From Paenibacillus sp. SYP-B3998 (lineage in GTDB: Bacteria > Bacillota > Bacilli > Paenibacillales > NBRC-103111), in contig NZ_JAAIKC010000002.1 in the NCBI RefSeq assembly GCF_010820665.1, positions 248,001 through 312,000 of the forward strand: a stretch of 64,000 nucleotides of DNA, in the 5' to 3' direction. The notes beneath the pieces were generated by a model. That model did not search any database. It had not been told where the DNA came from and saw nothing but the letters and a program-made list of their open reading frames with translations. The position numbers and the translations under genes are program-made. Below, piece after piece: positions 33,547 through 43,278 of this stretch (position 1 is the first letter of the stretch; each line of letters opens with the position of its first letter).

Positions 33547-34803
33547 TTATCTACGATCCTCAGGGCCACCCACGAAGGCTTGCTCCGTTGTGTCCAAGCC
33601 ATAAGCCGTATGCAGAGCGCGAATCACGTCTGTAAGATTCGTGTTATCGATCACACAGCTCATCTTAATCTCAGACGTGCTTACTAAAGAAATGCTTATA
33701 CCTAAGTCAGAAATAACTTTGAACATTGTAGCCGCAACTCCCGGAGTACTTACCATACCCGCGCCTACAATAGATACTTTAACTAGATTCACTTCGGAAG
33801 TTACTTCGCGATAGCCGATATCTTCACGCGTTTGTTCGATGACATCCAATGCTCTTTCCCGATCTGCTAAAGAAGTTGTGAAAGAGAAGTCAGCAGAGCC
33901 GCTGAGTACGCCACTTTGAACAATAATATCTACATCAATTTGTGCATCGGCAAGTGCCATAAACACTTTAGCCAGCTGCCCTGGCTTCTCAGGTACACCC
34001 AGAATACTAATTCTTGCCACATTTTTATCGTAAGCGATGCCTCGAACGACGATGCCTTGCTCCATGACTGCTTCCTCCTTCACATTGGTTCCTTCATTGT
34101 AATTAAAGCTCGAACGCACCACCAAGGTCACGTTGTAATTTTTCGCATATTCAACCGCTCTTGGGTGAAGTACAGCTGCTCCTAAGTTAGCTAACTCCAG
34201 CATTTCATCGTATGAAATAGCCTCAAGCTTCCTCGCTACCTTTACGATCCGCGGATCTGTCGAGTAAATACCGTCTACATCCGTGTAAATCTCGCAAAGA
34301 TCAGCCTTTATCGCAGCAGCAAGTGCAACAGCCGTCGTATCCGAACCACCGCGACCTAGCGTCGTGATCTCACCGGCTTCAGTCATTCCCTGGAACCCAG
34401 CTACGATAACCACGTTACCTTGTTCAATCGCATTCAACACGCGATGCGGCTGAATATCTGTAATTCTTGCCTTACCGTGAACTTCTTCTGTGAAAATACC
34501 GCTTTGCCAGCCGGTGTAAGAAACCGCTTGTTCACCCAAATTATGTATTGCCATCGATAAGAGGGAAACCGATACTTGCTCTCCCGTCGTTAACAGCATA
34601 TCCATTTCACGAGCCGGAGGGGCTCCATCGTAAATTTGCTTAGACAGGTCGATCAATTCATCTGTTGTATCTCCCATCGCCGAAACGACTACAACGCAGC
34701 TATGCCCTGCTTGCTTTCGTTCAACGATTCTTTTTGCAACACGTTTCATTCGCTCCGCATCACCGACAGAGCTGCCGCCGAATTTCATCACTATAAGAGA
34801 CAA
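33547..34803 (-). CDS. lysC: Aspartate kinase
   Basis: About 418 aa. The catalytic domain opens with VMKFGGSSVGDAERM, and FTEEVHGKARITDI and TTLGRGGSDTTAVALAA are the substrate and ATP regions; two ACT domains occupy the last 150 residues (RISILGVPEKPGQLAKVF; VKVSIVGAGMVSTPGVAA). It phosphorylates aspartate at the start of the lysine, threonine, methionine and diaminopimelate branch. The overall sequence most resembles B. subtilis LysC. TTG 34803 with AGGAG 10 nt upstream gives the expected N-terminus; the longer ORF to 34914 adds an unlikely tail. No lysine riboswitch is seen in the short leader. Confidence 0.93.
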   Translation of the reverse strand: MSLIVMKFGGSSVGDAERMKRVAKRIVERKQAGHSCVVVVSAMGDTTDELIDLSKQIYDGAPPAREMDMLLTTGEQVSVSLLSMAIHNLGEQAVSYTGWQSGIFTEEVHGKARITDIQPHRVLNAIEQGNVVIVAGFQGMTEAGEITTLGRGGSDTTAVALAAAIKADLCEIYTDVDGIYSTDPRIVKVARKLEAISYDEMLELANLGAAVLHPRAVEYAKNYNVTLVVRSSFNYNEGTNVKEEAVMEQGIVVRGIAYDKNVARISILGVPEKPGQLAKVFMALADAQIDVDIIVQSGVLSGSADFSFTTSLADRERALDVIEQTREDIGYREVTSEVNLVKVSIVGAGMVSTPGVAATMFKVISDLGISISLVSTSEIKMSCVIDNTNLTDVIRALHTAYGLDTTEQAFVGGPEDRR

Positions 34804-34927
34804 AGCAGACCCACTCCTAACACATACTAGTGCATAACAATTCAATATTATAGCATATAAGTGAAGTCCTGTGGTAAGAAATACGAATCGTGTCACATAA
34901 TTCACATAATTCACACAAAATTAGAAA

Positions 34928-34957
34928 CCCCCTCCTGACATTATGGTCGGGAGGGGG
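34928..34957 (-). terminator. Terminator after efp
   Basis: CCCCCTCC-GAC pairs with GTC-GGAGGGGG across a short loop, with TTTCTAATTTTG following on the minus strand. It separates efp from lysC. Confidence 0.88.
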
Positions 34958-34977
34958 TGAATTAAACTTATTCTCAG

Positions 34978-35535
34978 TTATGCGCGTGAAATATATTTAC
35001 CTTCATCCGTATCAACCAAGAGTATATCGCCTTCGTTGATGAACAGTGGAACCTGAACAACTAAACCCGTTTCTACTTTAGCGCCTTTGGAAGCTCCTGT
35101 TGCCGTATTGCCTTTAATCCCTGGCTCTGTTTCAACAACTTTCAATTCAACACTTTTCGGCAAATTGATTCCTAGGATTTCACCTTGGTAGCTCAAAATT
35201 TTGATGTTCATATTTTCTTTAAGGAAATTCAGTTCCCATTTCAATTGCTCATAGGAAAGGCTGAATTGATCATACGTTTCAGTATCCATGAACGTATACT
35301 CGTCACCACTTGCGTACAGGTATTGCATTTCGCGATTTTCAATGTGAGCGCGTCCAACGTTTTCGCCAGCACGGAACGTACGTTCAACTGTATTTCCGTT
35401 ACGCAGGTTTTTAAGCTTGGAGCGAACAAACGCTGCACCTTTACCTGGTTTAACGTGTTGAAAATCCAAAACGGTAAATAAATCATGGTCTACTAAAATT
35501 GTAAGTCCTGTTTTAAAATCGTTAACTGATATCAC
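34978..35535 (-). CDS. efp: Translation elongation factor P
   Basis: 185 aa, three beta-barrel domains. Domain I has [20 protein letters not shown] near residue 25, with the Lys of the PGKGAA loop that is the modification site in other species; domain III contains [17 protein letters not shown] at the end. EF-P relieves ribosome stalling at consecutive prolines. GTG 35535 is preceded by GGAGGGAC. It follows the YqhT peptidase gene, the B. subtilis order, and ends before a strong terminator. Confidence 0.97.
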   Translation of the reverse strand: MISVNDFKTGLTILVDHDLFTVLDFQHVKPGKGAAFVRSKLKNLRNGNTVERTFRAGENVGRAHIENREMQYLYASGDEYTFMDTETYDQFSLSYEQLKWELNFLKENMNIKILSYQGEILGINLPKSVELKVVETEPGIKGNTATGASKGAKVETGLVVQVPLFINEGDILLVDTDEGKYISRA

Positions 35536-35550
35536 TAGTGAGTCCCTCCG

Positions 35551-36636
35551 CTAATCAATAATAAGAAAATCTTTGGTAGAATGTGTAAGTATTTTAATGC
35601 CAGTGTCGGTAATTACAACGTCGTCTTCAATACGAACTCCGCCAAAATCGGGGAGATAAATACCAGGCTCAACGGTAACGACCATCCCAGCTGTTAAAAC
35701 CATATCTTCTGTCTTCGACAATCGTGGAGATTCATGGACTTCCATGCCCAAACCGTGTCCGGTGCCATGACCAAAGTTATCGCCATAGCCATGTTTCACG
35801 ATGACATCACGAGCAAAGGCGTCTCCTTCTCGACCGGTAATCCCTGGTTTCAAATTAGCCAAGCAGTTCAGTTGAGCTTCAAGAACAATATCATAAATTT
35901 CTTTATGCTTGTCCGTCGGCTTCCCGAGCATAACTGTTCTTGTAATATCTGAGCAGTACCCTTTATAATACGCTCCAAAATCCAATTTGACAAATTCATT
36001 TCCTTGCAGTACGCGATCACTCGCTTTACCATGAGGAAGAGCTGATCGCTCCCCTGAAGCAACAATGGTTTCGAAAGAGGTCGAAGTCCCGCCATTTTTG
36101 CGGATAAACATCTCGATCTCAAGCGCTATATCTTTCTCCACTGCCCCTGGTTTAATGAAGGCAAGAATATGAGAAAAGGTTTGATCTGCTAAATCAGCAG
36201 CTTCCTGCATAATTTGTATTTCAGCTTCATCTTTCACGATTCGAATTTGTTCAACAAGACGGCTGGTAGGAACGAATTCAATACCTGATAACCCCTCTTG
36301 ATAACTGAGGAAATCTCCGTAAGATACATCAACTTGCTCAAATCCGAGTTTCGTAATGCCGTCTTTTACGAGTATTTCTTTGATCGTTTCGATCGGTCTA
36401 GGCTTATGTTCAATCACCTCGAAAAGCTTGGCTTGCTGAGGTGCTTGCGTCATATATCGGAAGTCAGTTAACAAGATAGCTCGATCCAACGTAATAAGAA
36501 CAAAGCCAGAAGAACCCGTAAAACCCGATACATATGTACGATTATAATCATTTGTGATAAGTAGTGCTGAAAGATCTTGCTGTTGCATGACTTTTCGAAG
36601 ACGTTCTATACGTTTCGCTTGCATATCAATCACCAT
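35551..36636 (-). CDS. M24-family Xaa-Pro aminopeptidase (YqhT type)
   Basis: 361 aa. An N-terminal creatinase-like domain (DLSALLITNDYNRTYVSGFT) precedes the pita-bread catalytic domain with the five metal ligands in LDFGAYYKGYCSDITRT, GHGTGHGLGMEVHE, VTVEPGIYLP and GGVRIEDDVV. It removes N-terminal residues preceding proline. The start could be GTG 36636 or ATG 36624; both ribosome sites are weak, and translation is probably coupled to aroQ, whose stop is 7 nt away. The position between aroQ and efp is that of yqhT. Confidence 0.93.
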   Translation of the reverse strand: MVIDMQAKRIERLRKVMQQQDLSALLITNDYNRTYVSGFTGSSGFVLITLDRAILLTDFRYMTQAPQQAKLFEVIEHKPRPIETIKEILVKDGITKLGFEQVDVSYGDFLSYQEGLSGIEFVPTSRLVEQIRIVKDEAEIQIMQEAADLADQTFSHILAFIKPGAVEKDIALEIEMFIRKNGGTSTSFETIVASGERSALPHGKASDRVLQGNEFVKLDFGAYYKGYCSDITRTVMLGKPTDKHKEIYDIVLEAQLNCLANLKPGITGREGDAFARDVIVKHGYGDNFGHGTGHGLGMEVHESPRLSKTEDMVLTAGMVVTVEPGIYLPDFGGVRIEDDVVITDTGIKILTHSTKDFLIID

Positions 36637-36642
36637 TCTTTC

Positions 36643-37074
36643 TTACAAGTGGGGTAATAATGCTCTTAGACCAAGCTCATAACTGAGAGATCCGAATCCG
36701 CAGATTTGCCCAATAACGACCGGAGCTGTTACGGAGTGATGACGAAATTCCTCTCGCTTATGAATATTCGATAAATGAACTTCCACAGTAGGCAGCTGCA
36801 CGGTTGCCAGCGCGTCGCGTATGGCATAGCTGTAATGCGTAAACGCTCCCGGGTTGATAAGAATGCCATCTTTCGTTCCGAAAGCTTCATGAATCTTATC
36901 AATGATGCCGCCCTCATGATTGGATTGGAACGTCTCCAGCTCAATCGTCAATTCCTCGGCCAGCTTGTTCAAACCTTGAATAATGGCAGACAACGATGAC
37001 GTGCCATAAATTCCTGGTTCCCGCACACCGAGCATATTTAAGTTCGGACCGTTAATAACCAATACCTTTTTCAA
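36643..37074 (-). CDS. aroQ: Type II 3-dehydroquinate dehydratase
   Basis: 143 aa. [17 protein letters not shown] at the start holds the catalytic Tyr, [16 protein letters not shown] is in the middle, [16 protein letters not shown] follows, and [18 protein letters not shown] carries the catalytic His region. The enzyme makes 3-dehydroshikimate in aromatic amino acid synthesis. TTG 37074 is the start, with AAGGGGG upstream. It corresponds to yqhS in the conserved yqhR-yqhS-yqhT order. Confidence 0.96.
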   Translation of the reverse strand: MKKVLVINGPNLNMLGVREPGIYGTSSLSAIIQGLNKLAEELTIELETFQSNHEGGIIDKIHEAFGTKDGILINPGAFTHYSYAIRDALATVQLPTVEVHLSNIHKREEFRHHSVTAPVVIGQICGFGSLSYELGLRALLPHL

Positions 37075-37120
37075 CAGGGAACCCCCTTAGCGTTTTAACC
37101 TATGTATTTTACCATAACTT

Positions 37121-37609
37121 TCATGTCTTGTGTATAGGCTCTCTAGTTCTTTCGTCTGAGTATTCAATTGCAATCGAATAGCCAATAAACATCCCCCAGA
37201 CTAGGAATAAGCAGCCGTCGCTAATTACGGAATTGAAATCCGATTCACGAATCCAGTAAGTCATCCCTGCTAGCGGTCCAACCAGCAAATAGATCAAGCA
37301 CCACCACGCGGCACCGTAAGCGATTCCCCACCACGGCCCTTGCAGCTTCCACAAAGTAACCATATAGATGTAAGCAGCGACAATTGAAAATAAAATAAAA
37401 AATCCCCAGCCAATTAACGTACCTTTCCATGTAAGCAAAAAATCGTGTTTAAAAAAGGGCTCAACGAGAAACCCAATCACGATTTTAGTAAACTTCAAAT
37501 ATTGTTCAACAATCTTAAGCCCTCCCCAAATCAAACCGGCAAAGAAGCCGATATAGAGAGCAAATAACCACCGACTCGTTTTGATCGTACTCGCGTTCTT
37601 CTGGCTCAT
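37121..37609 (-). CDS. yqhR: YqhR-family membrane protein
   Basis: 162 aa from ATG 37609, with GGAAGAGG upstream; the longer ORF to 37660 has no site. Four membrane helices are visible, including WLFALYIGFFAGLIWGGLKI near the start and WGMFIGYSIAIEY near the end. The arrangement and its location between yqhQ and aroQ match YqhR of B. subtilis, whose function is unknown. It is divergent from yqhQ. Confidence 0.88.
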   Translation of the reverse strand: MSQKNASTIKTSRWLFALYIGFFAGLIWGGLKIVEQYLKFTKIVIGFLVEPFFKHDFLLTWKGTLIGWGFFILFSIVAAYIYMVTLWKLQGPWWGIAYGAAWWCLIYLLVGPLAGMTYWIRESDFNSVISDGCLFLVWGMFIGYSIAIEYSDERTREPIHKT

Positions 37610-37762
37610 GCTAAAACCTCTTCCTTTCTTTGCACTCGATGCTCGCAGCTTCCTATTCAAGAATAGTATGTTCTACCTCAATCGGTAGCATTCAAACCCC
37701 GAATCCGTTACAATAGGAAAGAAGTAATACCTAATTTGAGTATAGATAAGAAGGTGGACCAA

Positions 37763-38707
37763 TTGGCAGAACAAAACAGTATATACGGAGGACAAGCCGT
37801 CATTGAAGGCGTCATGTTCGCAGGGAAAAATGTGCATGTTACAGCAGTACGCAAAAAAGACGGTTCCTTAGAATATTTGGAGGTACCAAAGAAAGAAATT
37901 CCTTGGGTCCAAGCGCTTAAAAAAATTCCACTCGTACGCGGCATTGTAGGTATCATCGAGTCCAGTGCGAAGGGCGCGCAGCACTTAAACTTTTCCGCTG
38001 AGTCGTTTGCCGAGCAAGAAGGCGAGACGAAGGAAAGTAATAAAAAAGAAGAAAAGCCTGGAATCTTCTCCAATATCTCAATGATTCTCGGCGTTGCTGT
38101 TGTCGGTGTAATTTCATTCCTTTTTGGGAAATTTGTTTTTACACTTGTACCAGCGGTTATTGAACAGTTTCTTTTCCAAAATGCATTTAGCAATCAAATT
38201 CTTCATAATTTAATAGAAGGCGTCATCAAGATCATCTTGCTCGTCGGGTATATTTATTTCATCTCCCTGACACCGATGATTCGCAGATTGTTCCAATATC
38301 ACGGAGCAGAGCATAAAGTGATTAGCGCCTACGAGGCTGGTGTTGAGCTAACAGTCAGTAACGTACAGAAATTCAACACACTCCACTATCGTTGTGGCAG
38401 CAGCTTCATTGTATTTACAGTTATTATCGGAGTTGTCATCTACTCGTTCCTGCATTATGACGGGTACGTCGAGCGCATTGTACAGCGCTTGTTGCTGCTG
38501 CCTCTTGTAATTGGCGTTTCGTATGAAGTACTACGCTTCACGAATTCTCTACGCGAAGTACCTGTATTGCGTTTTCTAGGCTACCCTGGCTTGTGGCTGC
38601 AACTGCTCACAACCAAAGAACCTGAAGACAGCCAGGTCGAAGTGTCCATTGCTTCTTTCAACCGTATGCGCGAAGCAGAACAACGAATATTGGAGGGACG
38701 TCAATGA
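37763..38707 (+). CDS. yqhQ: YqhQ-family (DUF1385) membrane protein
   Basis: 314 aa from TTG 37763, with AAGGTGG 5 nt upstream; a TTG at 37736 is in frame but lacks a site. The N-terminal YGGQAVIEGVMFAGKNVHV is the DUF1385 signature; four or five membrane helices follow, with a conserved cytoplasmic FQYHGAEHKVISAYEAG between them and YRCGSSFIVF further on. The biochemical role is unknown. It corresponds to yqhQ in position and is coupled to the next small gene by an ATGA overlap. Confidence 0.92.
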   Translation: MAEQNSIYGGQAVIEGVMFAGKNVHVTAVRKKDGSLEYLEVPKKEIPWVQALKKIPLVRGIVGIIESSAKGAQHLNFSAESFAEQEGETKESNKKEEKPGIFSNISMILGVAVVGVISFLFGKFVFTLVPAVIEQFLFQNAFSNQILHNLIEGVIKIILLVGYIYFISLTPMIRRLFQYHGAEHKVISAYEAGVELTVSNVQKFNTLHYRCGSSFIVFTVIIGVVIYSFLHYDGYVERIVQRLLLLPLVIGVSYEVLRFTNSLREVPVLRFLGYPGLWLQLLTTKEPEDSQVEVSIASFNRMREAEQRILEGRQ

Positions 38708-38961
38708 GAAGAAGATTTTCCCCCGTCGAGATTACGATTGCGGTGCTGATTGCCATTGGTTTGCTCGTAAGTTTGCAAACTTTATTCATCCCCATACTCG
38801 TGCTTGGGATCATCTTTTTACTATACAAAATCCCACCCTCTCGCTGGAAGTGGAACTCTCCCGCACGCGGAAATGCAAAGGGAAAAAGAAAATCCGGGAA
38901 ATTTCGCGTTATCAACGGAAGCAAGGACTCCGAACCGGACGATTTCCCGAAGTATCATTAA
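38704..38961 (+). CDS. Small membrane protein at the yqhP position
   Basis: 85 aa. Two hydrophobic stretches (about 9-25 and 28-42: VEITIAVLIAIGLLVSLQTL, FIPILVLGIIFLLYKIP) are followed by a basic tail (KWNSPARGNAKGKRKSGKF) and an acidic end. Its ATG overlaps the TGA of yqhQ. In B. subtilis a small membrane protein gene, yqhP, sits next to yqhQ, so this is probably its counterpart, though shorter. Function is unknown. Confidence 0.8.
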   Translation: MRRRFSPVEITIAVLIAIGLLVSLQTLFIPILVLGIIFLLYKIPPSRWKWNSPARGNAKGKRKSGKFRVINGSKDSEPDDFPKYH

Positions 38962-38977
38962 CGAGTTGAATTCACTT

Positions 38978-39940
38978 CTATTTGTAAAGACGAAGCACAT
39001 ATTTTTCATAGTTCTGTTCGTACGTTTCCATTGTCCATTTGGTGAAATAATGGTCGGTGGCTGAAAAGCCCGAATTGTAAAGTTCCATACTCGCTTCTTT
39101 AGATAAATCAAACTGCGTGTTTTGAACGCCCAGGGTAGGAATTTTAACCGTTCGGAAGCGATTCTGCTGTTCAATATAACGCTCATCATGTGCGTTAAGC
39201 ATAGTGCCGAATAGCGCTTCGAGCATCGTTAAAGGTCCTCTCACTTTGTTCATCTGATATTCGCTCTTACCGACCAAATGAAAGCCGATAACGGGAATTC
39301 GTTCTACATCATTTTCTCGATCAAACACCCATAGTGGGTAATTGCTTAACAGTCCACCATCCACAATATAAAAAAATTGTTGCGCGAAAGGCTCTGCTGA
39401 TGCAGAGCTTTTTAATTTGCACCGAACCATGACGGGGTCGAAAAAATAGGGGATACTTGTGCTCATACGCACCGCTTTAGCAATTGAAAGCTTCCGAGGA
39501 TCGATTCCGTACTGGGCAATATCATCAGGAAGCACTAGCAGCTTTCCTTGCGTAATATCAGAAGCAATAATACGCAATTGATTAGGCCTTAAGTCACCAA
39601 AATTGCGGATGCCTTTGGCTAACAGTTGGCCGTATACCCAATGCTCAAGGGCTTCGCCGGAATACAAGCCTTTCTTAATTAAAAGCCGAGTTGCGGGTCC
39701 TATTATTTTGGTATTAAAGATCGCTGATCTTTGCATAAATGACTTGAAGGGCGCTTTCAGTATCAGCTCCTTCATTTCTTCCCCTGAGTAGCCTGCTGCC
39801 AGAAATGCAGCTACAATCGAACCTGAGCTTGTTCCAGCGACTTCATGAAACTCATATCCACGTTTCAGCGCGGCGCTTACGCCACCGGCCAATGCGATCC
39901 CCTTGACGCCTCCGCCTTCGAAAACACCGTTTATTTTCAC
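38978..39940 (-). CDS. Patatin-like phospholipase (YqhO)
   Basis: 320 aa from GTG 39940 with GAGGGGG 8 nt upstream; the ORF to 40027 adds an unsupported leader. The patatin fold is clear: oxyanion loop GVFEGGGVKGIALAGG near residue 4, catalytic serine in GTSSGSIVAA (GxSxG), and catalytic Asp in IVDGGLLSNYPLWVFD. Such enzymes hydrolyse acyl lipids. It corresponds to yqhO between yqhP and mntR in B. subtilis. It is convergent with the YqhP-like gene. Confidence 0.92.
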   Translation of the reverse strand: MKINGVFEGGGVKGIALAGGVSAALKRGYEFHEVAGTSSGSIVAAFLAAGYSGEEMKELILKAPFKSFMQRSAIFNTKIIGPATRLLIKKGLYSGEALEHWVYGQLLAKGIRNFGDLRPNQLRIIASDITQGKLLVLPDDIAQYGIDPRKLSIAKAVRMSTSIPYFFDPVMVRCKLKSSASAEPFAQQFFYIVDGGLLSNYPLWVFDRENDVERIPVIGFHLVGKSEYQMNKVRGPLTMLEALFGTMLNAHDERYIEQQNRFRTVKIPTLGVQNTQFDLSKEASMELYNSGFSATDHYFTKWTMETYEQNYEKYVLRLYK

Positions 39941-40024
39941 CCGACATTCCCCCTCTAAAAGCCTGGAAACAACAATATCTGGCTCCAATTCTCTATATGC
40001 ACAAAGAGTTTGTTTATATGCAAA

Positions 40025-40055
40025 CAAAAAAGGCAGAAGCTGACAAGCAGCCCCT
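40025..40055 (-). terminator. Probable terminator after mntR
   Basis: On the minus strand AGGGGCTG pairs with CAGCTTCT (two wobbles), followed by GCCTTTTTTG. It lies just after the mntR stop. Confidence 0.6.
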
Positions 40056-40072
40056 ACCTAATAAATGAACGC

Positions 40073-40501
40073 CTATTGGCTTTCTACTTCAATATCTTTG
40101 CGAACTTGTAATAGTTCACTCATTCGATTCGGATCCCTACGGAAATATTCCAATAATGTTTCAATACATGTAATGGAATCCCAACTCAAATGGTGCTCAA
40201 TCCCTTCTACATCCTTATATATATTATCATCTTGGACGCCGATTACGGTCAAAAACTCCTCTAATAATTGATGGCGGTCAACTAACCGTTTCCCCATCTT
40301 TTTACCTTTGGAGGTCAGCATAAGCCCACGATATTTTTCATAGATGAGATAATTATCTTTATCTAATTTTTGAATCATTTTGGTAACCGACGAGGGATGT
40401 ACTTCCAGTCCTTCAGCAATATCGGAGACACGAGCATAGCCTTTTTCGTCAATGAGCTTATATATTCTCTCCAGATAATCTTCCATGCTTGGTGTAGCCA
40501 T
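40073..40501 (-). CDS. mntR: Manganese transport regulator MntR
   Basis: 142 aa. The winged-helix DNA-binding domain occupies residues 1-70 ([33 protein letters not shown]), and the dimerisation/metal domain follows ([25 protein letters not shown]). Metal ligands expected in MntR, Asp near 8, Glu and His of the second domain (E99, H103-type positions in VEGIEHHLS), are present. With Mn(II) it represses manganese uptake. GGGGGAAAC lies ahead of the ATG. It is divergent from splB. Confidence 0.96.
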   Translation of the reverse strand: MATPSMEDYLERIYKLIDEKGYARVSDIAEGLEVHPSSVTKMIQKLDKDNYLIYEKYRGLMLTSKGKKMGKRLVDRHQLLEEFLTVIGVQDDNIYKDVEGIEHHLSWDSITCIETLLEYFRRDPNRMSELLQVRKDIEVESQ

Positions 40502-40663
40502 TGCGTTGTTTCCCCCTGCTTCCTTTAATTCCAGTCCATCGCTTTACCTATCATAATGCATGAACGTAGACGCGGTCAAATCTCCCATGATTCAATTCCA
40601 GCTTCCTTGGGACACTATTGAGTAGTAATGCCAACTACTGTTTGATGGTGAAAGGAGCCTGTT

Positions 40664-41725
40664 ATGACAACAGAACTACTGACACGTCCAGTGCCAAGTA
40701 CCGTTATATTCGTACCGGAGCTTGTTTATTTTGAACCAGATGCCATGAATTATCCTAAAGGTCAGCAAATCTGTAAGTGGGCCAAGCAACAAGGGCTTGA
40801 AATTCATATGACAACTTCCCACAATCAAATTAGGGACCTCCCAGGGGATTCCGAGCTAGAAAAGTATAAAATTGCTAAGCGGACACTTGTTGTAGGAATT
40901 AGAAAAACAATCAAATTTGAAACATCCAAGCCATCAGCAGAATACGCAATTCCTATTGCGACCGGCTGTATGGGACATTGTCATTACTGCTATTTGCAAA
41001 CTACTTTAGGCGCTAAGCCTTATATTCGAGTATATGTGAACATCGATGATATTTTGGGAGCGGCTAAGCAATATATTGAAGAACGCGAACCTGAAATTAC
41101 GAGATTTGAAGCTGCCTGTACGTCAGACCCAGTAGGGTTGGAGCATATCTCGGGATCCTTGAAGCAACTGATCGAATTCATGGGGCAGCAAGAACACGGC
41201 CGACTTCGTTTTGTAACAAAGTATCATCATGTTGAATCTCTTTTGAATGCTAAGCACAACAATCACACAAGATTTCGATTCAGCGTAAATGCGGATTATG
41301 TGATTAAACATTTCGAACCCGGTACCTCAAAGTTTCATGAACGCATAGAAGCCGCAGGTAAAGTAGCCAAGGCGGGTTATCCGCTCGGTTTCATCATAGC
41401 ACCGATTATTTGGCATGAAGGCTGGGAAGAAGGCTACGCGACTCTGCTAGAACGTCTCCACAAGGAGCTGCCTAGAGAAGCTACAAGGGATTTAACTTTT
41501 GAAATGATTCAGCATCGATACACGAAGACTGCAAAAAATATCATTCAAAAGAGATATCCGAAAACAAAACTAGAGATGGATGAAGAGAAACGAAAATACA
41601 AATGGGGACGTTGGGGACAAGGAAAGTACGTTTATCCGGATGAACAAGCCAACGCACTCCGGGAATTTATCACTGAACAAATTTTCGATAAATTCCCCTC
41701 GGCGAAAATTGAATATTTTACTTAA
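40664..41725 (+). CDS. splB: Spore photoproduct lyase
   Basis: 353 aa, a radical SAM enzyme. The cluster-binding Cx3Cx2C motif is in TGCMGHCHYCYLQTTLG near residue 100, and the family features FVPELVYFEPDA at the start and HRYTKTAKNIIQKRYPKTKL near residue 290 are present. It reverses the spore photoproduct thymine dimer during germination. AAAGGAGCC lies ahead of the ATG. Unlike B. subtilis no splA is seen upstream. An inverted repeat AGTAGT-N7-ACTACT lies about 30 nt before the ribosome site. Confidence 0.97.
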   Translation: MTTELLTRPVPSTVIFVPELVYFEPDAMNYPKGQQICKWAKQQGLEIHMTTSHNQIRDLPGDSELEKYKIAKRTLVVGIRKTIKFETSKPSAEYAIPIATGCMGHCHYCYLQTTLGAKPYIRVYVNIDDILGAAKQYIEEREPEITRFEAACTSDPVGLEHISGSLKQLIEFMGQQEHGRLRFVTKYHHVESLLNAKHNNHTRFRFSVNADYVIKHFEPGTSKFHERIEAAGKVAKAGYPLGFIIAPIIWHEGWEEGYATLLERLHKELPREATRDLTFEMIQHRYTKTAKNIIQKRYPKTKLEMDEEKRKYKWGRWGQGKYVYPDEQANALREFITEQIFDKFPSAKIEYFT

Positions 41726-41750
41726 AAGCAATTGCACTCAATCACGAAAC

Positions 41751-42464
41751 TCAGAACTTTAACCATTCGGGGGTTATTGTATTCAACCATAGCGTGATTT
41801 GTGTCATTTTGCCCGTATAGAGCAGAATCGCAATGATCACCATTAAGCCTCCGCCTATTTTCATAATTGTATTGGAATATCGCAAAATCCAACGCGTTGA
41901 TCCAATGAAAAATGATAAAACAAAAAATGGAATCGCAAACCCTAACGAATAGGCCGTCGTAAGTTGAAACCAAGTGCCTGGCTCCGTAGTAGCTAGCGCT
42001 AAAATAGCTGATAAGATCGGCCCTATACAAGGAGACCAGCCTGCCGCGAAACCCATTCCAATGACAATAGAACCTAAATAACCAGCGGGTCTGAATTTAA
42101 GTTGCAGCTTACGCTCTTTCATAAGCCATTGCGGTTGAAAAATCCCAAGCAAGAATAGTCCCATTATAAAAATTAAAATAGCAGCAATCTGACGCAGCAG
42201 GTCTCGATAATCAACGAAAAAATTACCTAAAAATCCAGCAGATAACCCAAGCGCATAAAAAATGATCGAAAATCCAACGATAAAACATAACGTGTGAAGC
42301 ATCGTTCTCCGACGGACGTCTGAAGAAGATTGCCCAGATTTCAATTCACTAACTGAAATTCCCGATATGTATGAAAGATAAGAAGGGTACAAGGGTAAAC
42401 AGCATGGCGAAATGAACGAAGCGATTCCCGCCCAGAGGGCGATCCACAAATTTACTGAGTCCAT
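41751..42464 (-). CDS. ccdA: CcdA-type thiol-disulfide transporter
   Basis: 237 aa with six membrane helices. The two redox cysteines of the family are in FISPCCLPLYPSYLSYISG near residue 20 and in GWSPCIGPILSAI near residue 140. CcdA carries reducing power across the membrane for cytochrome c maturation and sporulation proteins. It starts one base after the stop of the znuB gene, so it looks like the last gene of the metal-uptake operon, an unusual partner. The ribosome site GGATTGAG is weak and distant, supporting coupling. Confidence 0.9.
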   Translation of the reverse strand: MDSVNLWIALWAGIASFISPCCLPLYPSYLSYISGISVSELKSGQSSSDVRRRTMLHTLCFIVGFSIIFYALGLSAGFLGNFFVDYRDLLRQIAAILIFIMGLFLLGIFQPQWLMKERKLQLKFRPAGYLGSIVIGMGFAAGWSPCIGPILSAILALATTEPGTWFQLTTAYSLGFAIPFFVLSFFIGSTRWILRYSNTIMKIGGGLMVIIAILLYTGKMTQITLWLNTITPEWLKF

Positions 42465-42465
42465 G

Positions 42466-43266
42466 TTAAATTCTCAATCCTCTTTTCAGAATAATCCCTA
42501 TCAGGATTGCTATTAAAGTTAGTACAACCGTTCCTCCTGGGGCTAAATCCCATACACCTGCAAGAATAAGTCCAATGATTACAGCAATCTCAGAAAACAG
42601 CACCGCAAGAAAAACGGAATGCTTGAAACTGCGAGCAATAAGAAGACTACAGGCCACAGGGATCGTTAATAGCGATGAAACCAGAAGTGCTCCTACGATT
42701 TTAATGGCGACGGAGATTACGAGTGCAGTAAGCATTGTTATCATCATATTATAAAATTTCAGTGGAAGTCCACTTACACTCGCTGCATCCTCATCAAAAA
42801 ACATGAGGAAGAATTCTTTGAAGTGGAGAGCAATTACACCTACTACAAGCACACAAACACCGAAAACGACCCATAAATCCGTTGCGTCAAGCGTATAAAT
42901 GCTGCCAAATAAATAGCTCATAACATTCATATTGAAACCTTTACCCAATGTGAAAAGAAGGGTAGCGAGAGCCACTCCCCCTGACATAATGATCGCTATG
43001 GATAGCTCGGCATATGTTTTGTAAGCTTTGCGAAGCCTCTCTATGGCAAATGATGCTAGTAAGGCAAAGACCAGACCTACACCAAGCGGATAAATGTTAA
43101 TGAGAAATCCAAGCGCAACCCCTGCAATTGAGACATGTGCTAACGTATCCCCAATCATTGACAATCGCCGAAGGACAAGAAAAACGCCCATTAAAGGCGC
43201 TGTAAGTCCAATCAAAATGCCTCCGATTAGTGCTCGTTGAAAAAAATATTCCGTAAAAATATCCAA
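42466..43266 (-). CDS. znuB: Zinc (manganese) ABC transporter permease
   Basis: 266 aa with seven to eight membrane helices, of the ABC-3 permease family. RALIGGILIGLTAPLMGVFL near the start and GDTLAHVSIAGVALGFL near residue 38 are typical. The start TTG 43266 has AAGGAG upstream. It lies between the ATPase and ccdA genes. The Zur-like site upstream of the operon points to zinc; manganese cannot be excluded from the permease sequence. Confidence 0.92.
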   Translation of the reverse strand: MDIFTEYFFQRALIGGILIGLTAPLMGVFLVLRRLSMIGDTLAHVSIAGVALGFLINIYPLGVGLVFALLASFAIERLRKAYKTYAELSIAIIMSGGVALATLLFTLGKGFNMNVMSYLFGSIYTLDATDLWVVFGVCVLVVGVIALHFKEFFLMFFDEDAASVSGLPLKFYNMMITMLTALVISVAIKIVGALLVSSLLTIPVACSLLIARSFKHSVFLAVLFSEIAVIIGLILAGVWDLAPGGTVVLTLIAILIGIILKRGLRI

Positions 43267-43278
43267 AATGTTCGCTCC

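Noticed and set aside
34804..34914. 37-residue N-terminal extension of aspartate kinase
   Set aside because: The homologous start is the TTG at 34803 with AGGAG upstream; the extension is hydrophobic and lacks a site.
34804..34977. Lysine riboswitch before aspartate kinase
   Set aside because: The gap to efp is only about 170 nt, is largely taken by the efp terminator, and shows none of the L-box core segments.
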